A stretch of DNA of 64,000 nucleotides from Sciurus carolinensis (GCF_902686445.1 NC_062232.1:68961440-69025439), one strand, 5' to 3'. Positions 1 to 11,599 are shown, numbered from the stretch's first letter. Numbers and translations are program-made. Notes: generated by a model from the letters alone, not told the origin.

Positions 1-173
1 TGTTAACTAACTCAGGCTGACTTCTTACTCCCTGATGTGTCTGATTGTCCTCCACCTGGAGGGCTGGGTGCAGGCGGTCAGTCAGCCCTACTTTTCCTAG
101 CCTGGCCTTGTTGGGGAGTGTCCCCTTCCCTTGTCGCTGGTCAAGAAGAGCAAGGAGGCTAAAGACCCCGACA
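1..173 (+). repeat. ERV copy 1 5' LTR, left end cut by window edge, U3/R deleted
   Basis: It aligns to the 3' LTR at 4045-4234 from that LTR's 18th base, so about 17 bases lie off the window. Compared with the 452-bp LTR at 24226-24677 it lacks about 261 bp between two copies of CTCCCTG. The missing part holds the CCAAT-like box, the TATA-like box and the AATAAA signal. It ends in CA just before the PBS. Confidence 0.85.
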
Positions 174-175
174 TC

Positions 176-193
176 TGGTGCCCAGTGTGGGGC
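176..193 (+). promoter_or_regulatory. Primer binding site, tRNA-Lys(1,2)-like
   Basis: Two bases after the LTR end lies an 18-mer beginning TGGTGCCC and ending GTGGGGC. It matches the tRNA-Lys1,2 primer site used by type D and many class II retroviruses at 15 of 18 positions by my comparison. The equivalent site in copy 2 (20219-20236) keeps the TGGCGCCCAAC start. Confidence 0.75.
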
Positions 194-295
194 ACCTCAA
201 GGCTGCTCCGCAGTCAAAGTGAAGAGGCAGCTTCGAAACCAAAAGTACCACCAGATCGGGCCAAGCAAGTTCCGAGGTAAAGCATCCCTGAAAAG

Positions 296-1320
296 ATGGG
301 GCAAACACACACCACACATGGTGACCCTGCACTCTCAGCTCTTAGACTCATGTTGAAGAGTAGGGGCTTGAGTTGTCTGATACACAGGCAGAAAAAGCCT
401 GGGACACCTTTACTCAGGTGGCCCCTTGGCTTCCTGCCACTAATCTTTTTGACTGGTCCATATGGGATCATGTAGAACAACTTGTTAGGAAGAGGGAAAT
501 CAACTTAGGGGAGGGTCTTCCATTGGGAGTCTACCCTACATTATCCACCCTTAAGGCCTGCTTCTCTCCAGGACCTCCCAAAGGGGGCTCCAAGATTCCC
601 CCCAAAGAGCTACCACCTAAAGAACCATCGGCTCCTCCCATTGCATCTCCTTTCAGAAACTTGCCACATAGTAAACAACATTGGGAGACCTTTAATGAGG
701 AGCCCAATCCATCTCCATCCACTCCTCCCAAGGTTGAGGAACCACAAGGGCAGCCAGCCTCTACACATAGTGAGGATCCACTTCCACTCCGGGGAGGCTC
801 ATTGTCGCCATCTTGTATTCTGGGGCCACATAAGACTCCAATGAAAGCCCTCACCCTTCTCCTTCCAGATGGCGGGAAATCTTCCCAGTGACCATTTTAT
901 GATATGGGAGAGAACTCACTGACTCTAACATCCCCCCTCCCTGTATGGCCTTCCCAGTAAATGCTAAAATGTTAGTTTGGGAAGGAAAGACTACCAATCA
1001 CAAATTGCCTGTGCAGGGATGAAAGATCACTCCATGGGAAGGTGGATTGTGGCTACCAAAGATATTGGCACACAGCTTCCATGAGCGAGCGAGCAGATGG
1101 AAAGGGATTCCTTATCTTCAAGTAAACTCGAACACCTCCTTCTTCTCCCCCTCTTAATCCCTCCTCCTCTTCCAACTTCAACTCAGCTGTTTCTGCTTCC
1201 ATTCCTGGCCCAGCCCACCTAGTCCTCCTGCAACGAGGTCCCACATACGCTGGTGTGGAGGGAGTAACCAGCTCAACCATCAGTGGCATGTCCCAGTAAG
1301 TAGTATGATATAGCGGCCCC
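296..1320 (+). pseudogene. gag: ERV copy 1 gag remnant (matrix and proline-rich region), broken
   Basis: The start codon at 296 is followed by Gly-Gln, the usual N-myristoylation context of retroviral Gag. The frame runs through the first matrix residues, then shifts near 375, where copy 2 has one more C (GGGCCTTG against GGGCTTG), and stops at TAG 473. The remaining matrix-like reading (tryptophan- and leucine-rich, then a Pro/Ser-rich stretch) is open in another frame from about 373 to 891. Beyond about 890 only a degenerate P/S-rich, CT-rich continuation is seen to about 1320. No capsid major homology region or CCHC zinc knuckle is visible. Copy 2 carries the same truncated gag, so the loss predates both insertions. 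It cannot make Gag. The betaretroviral assignment rests on the PBS, the MGQ start and the context. Confidence 0.7.
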
Positions 1321-1339
1321 ATTCCCCACAAGTAGTGGG

Positions 1340-3250
1340 AGATAATGTTTTACAATTTTTTTCATTCAAACCTGAACTGATTACTAACGAGGAAAAAATG
1401 ACTAAAATGCCCTAGGCACAAATTTTCTGCTAAAACCTGTTAGCTCCTTCCAGATCTCAGTCAAGGTTTACATTGAAATGTAAATAGAGAAAGCCTGAAG
1501 ACTCAGTAGGAGATCAGTCTCAAACTCAAGGAATAAAAGGTATAAAGAGTCTTACCTAAACTCCAGCAAAAGTAAATTTTATGGTGCTTTACTAAAGTAA
1601 TTAACAGCTGTTTCATTTTTCCAGGACTCTTGTTTTCTTTGAATTCTATATTTTTTTGAGCTCATAACTTTTTTGATCAGATCTATTTTTTTATTCAACT
1701 AGAGTTTTTGAACATCTGTTACACTGCAATGGAGATTCACCTATAAAGTTATAAGGCCTTTGATTTTGTGTTATTTGTATGTTGTGCTGTCTGATGTCAT
1801 GTTTTGTCTGTATCAAAACTGAGCACTCCTAAAATTAAAATTTAAAAAATGGATCCAGAAACTTTTAATTCATGTGATTTAAAATGTTCAATTCAAATTG
1901 GGTAAAGTAATAAAAGTAAAATGTCTTCAAAAATAATTCTCAAGTCTCTAGGTGGTCAAACTAATAAAATATTGATGTTAATAAAATGTCTAATATCAAT
2001 TGTTTCTAGGACATTTCTTCAGCAGGAAAAAGATGGCAAATACTGTTGGTACACTTGTCTGATATCTTGATTTTTTTACAATAAGATAAGTGAATTATAG
2101 TTGACATGTCTTTGTCATCACTAAACTAAAAACAAGGTTACTAAGAGTTATGTCCTAACAGGTACAATTCTAGATACAAAAGTTTCCAAAAGTTTCAATT
2201 GTGTTTCAATTAGAATACTATAAATAACAAAATATTCAATCTTATTAAAATGGAGTAATTTATATAAATTAAGAAATTTCTTAAGAGTTTCAGAATGTGA
2301 ACAAAGAGGTCAACACATAGGAAAGAAAAAATAAAAGATTCTAGATATGGAAATATATTTAGTGAAGAACAAAATGTTTCTGGGTAAGAAAGTGCTTATG
2401 TGATAAAATACACAAGGGTCTAAGAAAGTACTAAGAAAGTCTTTAAAGGGTAAATTTCAACAAGTTTGCATGTAACTAAGTTGGTTGTATCTATGTGAGA
2501 CAGTTAAAGCTATTTAAGGTTTTTCCTAAAATGAAATACTAATGTTCTAATATAAACCAAAGTTTAGTCTATATGGTAAAATGACAAGGAATTCTTAGAA
2601 ACACTAATTCACTCTTCACTTTGTGTCTATTAAGTTTTATTCTTTAGAACAATTAGTCTTAAATATTGGGGTTTATACAATTATGGTTAAACAACTGTTA
2701 GAGTATTGTACTACATTACAGAGTCTAAATTTTTCTTTAAAAATTAAATTTAGTAATGTAGGAGTGTCAAAGTAATTGTGAAATGGTCACTCTTTGCATG
2801 TTGAATGTGTTCATATTTTCCAGGTATACAAGTTTTTAAAACAGGAAATTTATCAAGCTGCTATTGTCCAAACTAAACTTGTCTGTAATGGTAATTAAAC
2901 TTAAAAAGAGTAAATTTTATTAGGGATTTATTTCTATCATTTAATGTTCTATTATAGAACCTGTTATCAATAGGGTATATGTAAAATTTGTTACTTTTTA
3001 CACTGAGATAAAGAATTTTAAATTTGAATGTATTTGTAAATGTTAGAGCCTGATTTGTTTAAAGGTTAATATTGTGAAACATTAAAACATTTTGCCACTT
3101 TGCCACACAAAAGGAAACTTAAAAGCTCTCTCAGCCTTTCTTTAATTCGTGTTTTAGATATAATGTTAAATTGTATTAACTAATGTTCATATAGACTCAG
3201 GATATGTAAACTTCTTAAAATGACATTTAAGAAAGAGTGTAATGCGCAGT
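1340..3250 (+). other. AT-rich core of ERV copy 1, no viral coding content
   Basis: About 1.9 kb very rich in A and T, with stops in all frames and no retroviral motif. It is collinear with about 21400-23390 in copy 2, with scattered substitutions and small indels, so it belongs to the ERV family and is not a later insertion. It sits where pro, pol and the front of env should be. It contains several pyrimidine tracts followed by CCAG (for example near 1615 and 2815) that could act as splice acceptors, though this is only inference. I do not recognise its origin. Confidence 0.7.
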
Positions 3251-3269
3251 AGCAAAAATGGGACAACAG

Positions 3270-3739
3270 TGATTGAGATTGGCGTCTCTCACCTCATTAC
3301 TTTGGACAGTGGACTTCTTTGAGAGCTACACAGAGTTCCTAACCTTGCACTTTGCAGCTCTACCTTCTTAGATCTACAGGCTCAACTTGATTCCTTGACT
3401 GTTGTCGTCCTGCAAAATTGTCGTGGTTTGGATCTGCTATTGGCGAAGGAAGGAGGGCTTTGCCTGTTCCTTGGTGAAGAGTGCTGTTTCTACGCCAACC
3501 GCTCTGGCATTGTACAAGATAAAATTAAAAACCTACATGAATATCTGGAACGTCATAGGAGCGAGCTCCACTCTAATATCCTCTGGACTGGGTTACACGG
3601 ATGGCTCCCCTACCTCCTCCCACTTAGGGGACTGCTAATCACCATTGTCCTTGTGTTCACCTTTGGGCCTTGCATAATCAATAAGCTTATCCATTTACTG
3701 AAAAGCCAGGCTAAGTCTGTGCAGCTCATGGTGGTCTGA
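3270..3739 (+). pseudogene. env: ERV copy 1 env TM C-terminal fragment
   Basis: A frame open from 3395 to TGA 3737-3739 (114 codons, no proper ATG start) encodes the end of a retroviral transmembrane envelope subunit. Visible in order: the heptad and immunosuppressive-domain region starting LQN (about residues 6-20), a CX6CC cysteine motif (about residues 23-31) of the gamma/type-D TM class, a helical membrane-proximal stretch, and a hydrophobic membrane span near residues 78-98. The surface subunit and fusion peptide are absent. Relative to copy 2, whose frame continues to TAA at 23917-23919, the TGA at 3737 truncates the cytoplasmic tail. With no signal peptide or SU it is not a functional envelope. 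A gamma-like TM beside a Lys-type PBS is the known type-D betaretrovirus combination. Confidence 0.85.
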
Positions 3740-3865
3740 CAGCATTATATTGCCCTTCATAATGATGATTGGGAGCCCTACAGGATCATGGATCACTCGT
3801 ATCAGGACACTGGGGTCTAAGTGTCTCTCCCTTAAGCCCTGCTCTTCCTGAGGGCCCCGCCTGAA

Positions 3866-4016
3866 GTGCTAAGGTGGTCGTCAATGACGGGTAAGATCCT
3901 CAGAGGAGGACAACCTAAGACAGGCACACCTTCCAGTAAGGCAGACCCCCCCAAACTGCTAGGGTGATGTTCCATGATGGGTAAGATCCTCCCAGGGGCA
4001 ACCTAAGACAGACATA
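3866..4016 (+). promoter_or_regulatory. CTE-like RNA export element, two modules (copy 1)
   Basis: Between the env stop and the polypurine tract are two repeats, each pairing a GACGGGTAAG-type motif with an ACCTAAGACAG(G/A) motif: 3886-3895 with 3913-3924, and 3976-3985 (GATGGGTAAG) with 4001-4012. These are the two internal-loop motifs of the constitutive transport element of Mason-Pfizer and simian type D retroviruses, found in the same place and order. There the element folds into a long hairpin with two identical loops that bind the host export factor NXF1/TAP. Function here is inferred. Confidence 0.75.
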
Positions 4017-4044
4017 CCCTTAATATAAAACAAAAAGGGGAATA

Positions 4045-4234
4045 TGTTGGGACTAAGGACACGTTAACTAACTCAGGCTGACTCCTTACTCCCTGACATG
4101 TCTGATTGTCCTCTGCCCAGAGGGCTGGGTGCAGGCGGTCAGTTGGCCCTGTCTTTCCTGGTCTGACCTTGTTGAGGAGTGTCCTCTTCCTTTGTAGCTG
4201 GTCGAGAAGAGCAAGGGGGCTAAAGACCCCAACA
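4045..4234 (+). repeat. ERV copy 1 3' LTR, 190 bp, U3/R deleted
   Basis: Starts TGTTGGGACTAA directly after the purine tract AAAAAGGGGAA and ends CCCCAACA. It carries the same CTCCCTG-bounded deletion as the 5' LTR, leaving no TATA-like box or AATAAA signal. Confidence 0.85.
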
Positions 4235-4680
4235 ATTTGTCAATTTTAACTTTTCAAAAAGTTAACTTATTCTTTGTTTCATTGATATTTTTAATTTTTA
4301 TTTCATTTATTTGTTCTCTATTATTTCTCTCCTTATATTTTTACATTTAGTTTGCTCTTTTCTAATTTTTTGAACTGCAACATTAGGTTGTTTATTTGAT
4401 AGCTTTCCATTTTTGAAATAAGCATTTATTATAATAAACTAGTACTGTTTTTGCAGTATCTCCTAAGTTTTCTATGTTCTTTCCATTTTGTTTCAAGGGA
4501 AATTTAAAGTGCTCTGATATTTTCCATTTTCACTTTTTCTTAAAGAGAATAATTTTGCTATATAATACTTTATCATTTATAAAATTTCCTTTGCAATTTA
4601 CCAAATAACTTTTCTCATTATTATAAAGTACCTTTTAAATATCAACTTTATCAGTTCTGAAGTAGATATTTGTACTTTTA
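4235..4680 (-). mobile_element. Old L1 fragment (L1M-like, ORF2 endonuclease region)
   Basis: T-rich sequence which, read in reverse, resembles the decayed ORF2 region between the endonuclease and reverse transcriptase domains. No open frame survives. It may be the same element as the antisense L1 resuming near 6395. Confidence 0.55.
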
Positions 4681-4689
4681 TACATGTCA

Positions 4690-5970
4690 CATTTTTTGAG
4701 TTATGTTTTTCCAAATCTGACAATGCAATTTCTCCAGAAGTCTAAGGTATTTGTAGATCCTATTCTATGTTTTGCCTTTGTTTATATCCACTCCAAAATA
4801 TATGTTGGGTCGTGGGATGAGTTTCAGAACGTTCCCCTACAAACACCCACTCAGTTAATACCAACATCATTTGTAAAAGATCATTCCCTGTTTATTTGTG
4901 TGTGTTTATGTGGGAGTAAGAATCATTCTAAAATTGCAAATGTTAGAAAATAAGATTTGTTTTAATAATAGATTCTGAATTTGACCAATTTGGCTTATGT
5001 GTGCACAGGTCCACAGAGCAAGGGGTAAGTGAAAAGTCAAAAGCACAATGTGCAATTTTTAACTGCAAATTGATTCATCTAGATTTACCTGTCAATGGCT
5101 CCTGATCTCTCTGAAGTGTTCTTGTTGTTTCATTAAAAAAAAGAAAAAACAAAGTATGATTGTTTTTCTCCCTGAAACTGTAATACATATGAAATATGAA
5201 AGGATAACTCAATATTTAAATGTTACCTTGTACTCACTTGCAGGAAGTCTTATTGGCAGAATTTGGTAGGACTACTATATGACTTCTCTAGGCAGACATA
5301 CTCCAACTTCATTTTTCAAGTAACTTGGGAATAAACGAAACAGCTTTCTTTATCACAAATTCAGATAAACTTTATCAAGGACTATAGATATATGTACATA
5401 CTTTCCCGTATATAGGCCCAGTACACAAACACTTTGTAAAACCAAAGATAATGATATCCACATCAATCAGGTGTCAATAACTCTTTATATAATGGCTATC
5501 AATGACTTGATTCACAGACATGGTATTTTCCCCAAATTGAACATGTTCTAGGCCCAAAGAAGCTTGCCCTAGTTCTTCCCATTATTTTTTCACTGATGTC
5601 CTGCACCTCCAGGCTGTTCCAGTGGTATATCAAGTTGGAATCCCATATGCAATATTATTCAGTCTGGTCCAATCATTAAGTTGAAAAAGTACATGGCTGG
5701 TTTCAGGTACTCTCCTTTATCAAATCGTTCACTTGCTGAAAGCCTCTCTCCTAATTTCCAGATATCTAAAATGAGGGGAAATTAGAAACATACATAGGTT
5801 TATATGAAATCAGGACTTGGGGAACTGTTTTAATATGGACACTGAAAATAAACAGAATTCTTGGGGTTGGGGACATTCACTTCCTCATGGAATCAGAAAA
5901 CACTGCCCATTTCCCCAGTCTCTCCTGACAGTTTTAGTTGCTCTGAGGCCTTAGCACTTTGTACCATGCT
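4690..5970. other. No recognised feature
   Basis: AT-rich sequence with no long ORF, RNA gene or confident repeat hallmark. A short antisense-L1-like match near 4860 (a degenerate ACCAACATCATTTGT) is too weak to call. Confidence 0.4.
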
Positions 5971-5974
5971 GTTA

Positions 5975-6115
5975 TGATTTGAGGCTTGTCTTATGTCTCC
6001 CACAAAACTGCAGGGACATTGAGGCTAAGATTTACAAGAGAATCACCTTGATATCTTCCATAGCACTTGGTGAGTACTCTGCCTTACAAGTATATTTTAA
6101 GCATTTGCTGAATGC
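5975..6115 (+). mobile_element. L2 3'-end fragment (tentative)
   Basis: The sequence ends with a diverged form of the L2 3' end (a gagtactc...gcatttgctgaatg pattern). Heavily decayed. Confidence 0.4.
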
Positions 6116-7598
6116 ACAAGAAAAAACATTCAATCTCAGATTTCTGGGTTGAATTGTTTCATTCAAGGCATTTTCTTGGGTTTAGGAGCTCCTTCTTAGA
6201 AACTACAGGAAGAGTAGATCACAAAAGGCAACTCCATAAACTCAGCATACATCAATTAATCCTTGTGCTCTCCCCTGGGCAGAGTAGGCACATTTGTCAT
6301 CTTTAGGGATGGGAGGAGGATTGCAGGTCTAGCAGCAGGCACCATCAGGGGAGGAAGGCAAAGGTGGAAGCTTTCCCATAGGTGGGCAGGGCCACAGGGA
6401 GTCCTTCACCCTTCAGTTTTATTTGATGATCTATGTGTGTTCAGTAGTATGTTGTTAAGTATCTATGGAATTATAGTTTCTGAAGTTTCTTTGTTGTTTA
6501 TTTCTAGTTGTTTTCTTTTGATGTCACAAAAGTTAAATGATATGATTTCAATTATTTCATTTTTTTGTGACTTGCTTTATGCCCTAATATATTTTCTATT
6601 CTAGAAAATGTTCCATGTGCTGATGGAAAGAATGTATATTCTGAAGCTGTTGGGTAAAATATTCTGTAAATTTGTGTTAGGTCCTTTTGATCCATGTCTA
6701 GCTTCACTCCTGTTTCTTTGTTGAGTTTTAGTCTGCTTGACCTATGCATTGATGAAAATGGGGTTTTAAAATTTCCCCCTCTTATCATATTGGATCCTAT
6801 CTCTCCCTTTTGAACTAACAATGTGTTTCATAAAAATGCATGCCTTGACATTGGATACATATACATTTGTAATAGTTATATATCAATGTTGAATTGACCC
6901 CTTGATTATTTTATAGTGACTTTCTTGTCTCCTTTTTACATCATTGTCTGATATGAGAATAGATATTCCTGCTTACATTTGTTTTCCATTTGTGTTGAAT
7001 ATTTTTCTCCATCTTTTCATTTTTGTCTGTGTGTTTCCTTATTTGTGAGGTGAATTTCTTTTAGGCAGCATATTGTTTGGAATCTTGATTTTGTATCCAT
7101 TCAGCCATTTTGTGTCTTTTACTTGGAGAATTTAGTCTGTTTACATTCAGAGTTCTATTGATAAGTAAGGACTTACTCCCATCATTTTAGTACATTTTAA
7201 TACTTATTTTGAATATCCTTTGTACTTTTCTCCCTCTCTTGATATTCCTTGTGGTTTGGTGATTTATTGTATTGATAAGTTTTGATTATTTTCTATTTTC
7301 CTTCTGTTTGTCTAACAGTTAGTGTCAAACTTCCATACGTTTCATGGTGGCAGTTTTCGCTCTTGTGTCTGGATGTATGACTGCTTTAATCGTGTTTTAT
7401 AAAGACAATCTGGAAGTGAAAAAATCTCACACATTTTGCTTATTCTTAAAATTATTCATTCTTCAATTCTGAAGGGCAGCATTACTGGGTATAATATTTT
7501 TGATTGCCTAATTATCATTCAGAAATGGAATAATGTTATTCTATTATCCCCTTGCCTTTAAGAGTTTTGCTGAGAAATTTAATGTTAATCTCATGGAG

Positions 7599-8023
7599 TG
7601 TTATGGTTTAGATATGAAGGTATCCTCTGAAAGTTCATGCGTGAGATAATACCAGAAGGTTTAGAAGTGAAATGATTGAGTTTATCAGAACTTAAGCCCA
7701 ACTGGTAGTTTAGTCCCCTGATAGTGATTACCTGGGTGTTGATTGTAGGCAGGTAGCTGTTGCTAGAGGACATAGGTCATTGGGGGTACCCATTTTGTGT
7801 ATATGTTTTGTGAGCTGAGCTTAGTCTTTCTCTGCTTCCTGGTGCCATGTTCCCAGCTGCAGTCCTCTGCCACACACTTCTGCCATGATGTTTTACTTCA
7901 TCTCAGTCTCCAAGAAATGGAGCCAGCTATCTATTGACTAAGACCTCTGAAACCATGAGCCCCCATATAAATTTTTTCCTTCTTTGTTTTTGTCAGGTCT
8001 TTGGGCACAGCAAGGAAAAAGCT
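7599..8023 (+). mobile_element. MaLR-like solo LTR
   Basis: Begins TGTTATGGTTTAGATATG, the standard opening of MST/THE-type MaLR LTRs, and near 7950 has the 'accatgagcc...ataaa' polyadenylation region of that class. It is clearly the same family as the inverse copy at 27120-27553. No internal retroviral sequence is attached. Confidence 0.7.
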
Positions 8024-8494
8024 CTCTCAAACATGGAGGATCACTTAAATGTGACTTGGCATTTTTCTCATGCAATTTTTAAAACTCTCTCTTTGTATTG
8101 TACAGTTTTACTTATAACTGTAATATGTCATGGGGAAGATCTTTTCTGGTCATGTCTATTTGGGTTCCAGTGGACATCTGGTACCTTGAAGTCCATATCT
8201 TTCCCAGAATTAGGGACATTTCCTGATATTTTTTATTGAATGTTTTTTCTATGCCTTTCTCCTTTTCATTCTCATTTGAATAAATGTGAAAATATAAATA
8301 TTTATTTAATTGTATTGTGCCAAAACTCATAAAGTCTGTCTTCATTTTTACTTTTCTTTTTTTTTCTGTCTGACTAGGATATTTCAAAAGACCTGTCTTC
8401 AAGTTCAGAAGTTCTGTCTTCTGCTTGATCTAGTCTTTTTATCAGTTTCAACTATATTTTATTACATTTAATGAACTCTAATTTTCCAATTTTT

Positions 8495-8615
8495 TAAAAA
8501 TATTTTTACTTGTAAATGAGTCTTTTGTTTTCTTTATTTATATGTGGTGCTACATGTTGAATGCAGGGCCTCATACATGCCAGTCAAGTGCTCTTCCACT
8601 GAACCAAAACTCCAG
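8495..8615 (-). mobile_element. ID-type SINE, antisense
   Basis: A reverse-complement ID body (tRNA-derived, with the antisense ending ctccagc at about 8614) follows an AT-rich tail. Diverged. It lies inside the antisense L1. Confidence 0.75.
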
Positions 8616-9039
8616 CTTATACATTTCCAATTTTTATTTTGGTTCTTTTTCAAGATCTCTACCACTGTTGAATTTCTTATTAATATTATGTATTGTTTTC
8701 CTAATTTTATTCCACTGTATTCTCTGGAATCTCATTGATTTTCTTTATAATCTTTTTAAAGTTCTTTGTCATGTATTTCATTAATATTACTTTCATAAGA
8801 ATCTTTTGCTAGAAAGATTTTGTGTTCCTTTGGGAGGCATCATATCATCATATCATCTTGTTCTATAAAATACAATTTGTAATCCCATATTGAGATGTAT
8901 ATATCTGATGCATCTGTCATCTCTACCACTTTTACAGGATGGTTTTCAAGGTAACTACTTTTATCCAAAAGATATACCGTGGGGTGTCAGTGTGGTTTGC
9001 AATTTGTGGTCACAAATTTAAGTCATGTTACTATACTGT

Positions 9040-9440
9040 ACCATCTGGTATGAGACACTGAGAAGCACTCATCACCTCTGTCATATGCCCCAAAGAATCC
9101 ATAGTACCAGTCTAATCATGAGAGAACATAAGGTGAGACAAAATAAAAAACTTTCTATAATTAACTGACCAGTTTTTTTCAAAAATATTAAGAACATGGA
9201 AAACAAGATAAGATTTAAAAATCATTACAGTCAGAGGAGCCTAAAAACAATGAATAATTGCAATTTAGTATCATAAATTGAATCATGGAAATTAAATAAA
9301 GGACATTATTTAAAACCTTGATAAAATATACTTTATTCCATGTTTTGTTAATAGTATTTCATTATTTCAATAATGGTATTAATAGAAATTAGTTTTAATA
9401 GTATTGAGTTATTTATTTAATAGAATTGTAAAAATATTAA
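9040..9440 (+). mobile_element. L1M 3'-end fragment
   Basis: The sequence follows the 3' end of old L1ME/L1MB-type elements: 'taactgaccag', then 'agaggagcctaa', then 'aaaggacatta'. No coding remains. Confidence 0.6.
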
Positions 9441-9444
9441 TTTA

Positions 9445-11155
9445 TGAATTTTGACCAATAAACTCTTCTTTAAACATGAAATTACTTCAAAATTAAGTAT
9501 GTTGCTGGAGTATAACAAAGACAATGATGATAAGGATAAGAAGAAGGTGGTAGCTTATTTAAAAGAATTGCCGAAGGTAAAACTGGATGGTCAATTGAAT
9601 GGCGGATGGGATAAGGTAGAGGTAAACACATAGAATACTTAAAGATGACTCTAAGTTTTGTGAATTAGTTATATGATTATGGTGTTGACTGAGAAAGTAA
9701 GAAATTGAACATTATAGGAGATGCCATTTTGGTTTTGAGTGATACTAAAATGAATTTTATTCATACTAATTCTTGAAGTTTGAAGTACCCAAATAGAGAA
9801 GAACTCTAAGCACTTCAATCTATGAAGCCTGAGGTCTGAGTAGGTGATAAAGATTTGAAAGTTTTCTATGTAGAGTTCTATGGATAAAATTTGGAAATAG
9901 ATGAGATTTTTTGTTGTATTTTTGCAACAAATATCTTAGAGCATAGACCATATATCATATATTTTTCTCTGAAAATCTTGGTGGAAAAATAATCAAATAA
10001 TCTTGAAACCAAAATTAAAATTCACAGATAGCATACTTTGCATTTCCACTTTGTAACCAGTTTTCCATTCCATTTACTTCCTTCAAAGTCATTAATGAAA
10101 GCTGAGTTGAAGGATTTATGGATGAACAATTGTAAGTCATGAATTTTTACATTGTCAATTTTATCATAGAGTGAATTATTTTCTCTAGGTATGAGAAACA
10201 ACAACTCCTGAGCTGTCATTGTTACTGATCTCTTGGGGATACATTTCAGAATGCAAATTCATGACATTTCTCAGACCATTAATTTAAAACTCGCACTGGA
10301 GTCAGGGTGATAAAAAAGTCAATTTGCTACAAAAGTTTCTTTATTGATGACTTTTTAAGGAAATTGTGAAAAAAAGTTTTAAGCAACTTTAGACCAGATA
10401 ATTTTGGAGAATGTAAGTCTTCTAAAGTTGTTGATTTGGATATAAACTTGACATTTAAAAAACAAATAATAGGTTGTAGAAATTTACATAGAATGAATGT
10501 ATAATTAATTTAAAATTCTCTGAAAATACATGCATTAATTTCTTTTCACAATTATCCAGATCTGCTAAAATCTGACTATTCTCTAAAGCACTGTATATCT
10601 TCTACCAAGCTCACATTTCCTTTTCTCACTTGAGTCATAATAAGTGACACTTTTGCTTTTCACTGAAAATGACAATAATTGGAATTAGCAATGTAATTTT
10701 CTTAACCATTTGAACACTAACCTGACAATTGTTTGTGACCAAAACAAAGATATAGGAAAGTTATACCCTCAACTCCTTGAAAATTTATTTATTTCTTAGT
10801 ACAAATTTTCAATGAGAATTTTTTTTATTTTTAGACAGTATTTAGTGTAGATTTCTTTTGTAATTATAAATGGCTGTCAAAGTGTATTTTTTCTTAATAA
10901 AATTAGTTCATCAATAGCTCTTAAGTCAAACAGAAAATATTGTTTTGTGATCAAATAATTTGAAATTTATCTTTTAAAGTGATTTTTTCCCACTCAAAAT
11001 AGCCTCAGAATAACTTAGGTGACTTGGTGCTTTCTTTTTTCATGAGGTATAACGGTCACCATAACTCTCAATTTTCAAGGAAAAATTGGTTAGAAAGTTC
11101 AAGTAATGAAGGAACTGAGCAATAAATACTAAACAATACTATTTGGTTTAAGCAT
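9445..11155. other. No recognised feature
   Basis: 1.7 kb of AT-rich sequence. A lysine-rich 60-codon frame (9451-9633) and a 65-codon antisense frame (10022-10219) have no recognisable domain and no exon-like context, so I do not call them. Confidence 0.4.
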
Positions 11156-11159
11156 CTAT

Positions 11160-11540
11160 AAAGTTCATTAATTTATTCTGCAAACATTTATTAAGTTTCT
11201 GTCAGATACAAAGATGAATAAAATCAGGTCCTCCTCTCCAACAATTCAGATGATTGTAGGAGATGTGAACATGCAAAGAAGTAATTAGACAAATAATTGA
11301 AGACTTTTAAGAAATATGATATATAATACACACAATGCCTTTGAAAGAGGGAATAAAAAGCACTCCACAACTATTTCAAATAGGAGTGAACATATGTGCT
11401 GAGACTTGACAGATGATAGGAATTCACTGGCAATTATGGGATACTGTAAAAGAACTCTGAAAAAGTATGTCATTTCAAGTAAAGAAAATGTAGAAACAGA
11501 AGGAGTAAAATTGCATGACAAGAAGATGAAAATGATTAAC
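11160..11540 (-). mobile_element. L2 3'-end copy, antisense
   Basis: Opens with the antisense L2 end (ctgcaaacatttattaag) followed by the characteristic region of L2 read in reverse, through 'gatgaataaaatcaggtcc' and 'taggaattcactggcaa'. Confidence 0.7.
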
Positions 11541-11599
11541 AAGTCTGCACCTTAGAATTTTTTAATTATTTTGCCCATAAAATGTTATTACAATTATTA

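Larger units (their letters stand above)
1..4234 (+). mobile_element. ERV copy 1: non-autonomous type-D-like betaretroviral provirus
   Basis: Endogenous retrovirus related to the provirus at 19774-24677. In order: partial 5' LTR (1-173), PBS (176-193), broken gag 5' part (296 to about 1320), an AT-rich segment without viral genes (about 1340-3250), the end of env TM (about 3270-3739), CTE-like repeats (3870-4016), polypurine tract (about 4032-4042), 3' LTR (4045-4234). No protease, integrase or reverse transcriptase motif is present. The right flank (4235 on) is old L1 in antisense, so it inserted into an L1. The left target duplication lies outside the window. By eye the two LTRs differ at about 23 of 173 aligned positions, mostly transitions, which suggests an old insertion. 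Confidence 0.88.
6395..8880 (-). mobile_element. Old L1 (L1M-like) in antisense, interrupted by an LTR and a SINE
   Basis: Read in reverse this runs from L1 5' sequence and ORF1 (8030-8880 and about 7300-7598) into the ORF2 endonuclease region (about 6400-7300). The hallmark near 6610 (atgttccatgtgctgatg) is typical of L1 antisense sequence. It is interrupted by a MaLR-like LTR at 7599-8023 and an ID SINE near 8495-8615. All frames are broken. Confidence 0.7.

Noticed and set aside
373..891. A 172-codon open frame as an intact gag gene
   Set aside because: Its first codon is TTG inside the matrix region. The true start at 296 is in another frame and stops at 473, so this is a remnant.
3395..3739. 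Env TM frame as a domesticated, syncytin-like gene
   Set aside because: There is no ATG-led complete frame, signal peptide, SU or fusion peptide, and the tail is truncated. Most likely a decayed remnant.
9451..9633. Lysine-rich 60-codon frame as a small gene
   Set aside because: Short, low complexity, no domain or promoter context, expected by chance in this much sequence.
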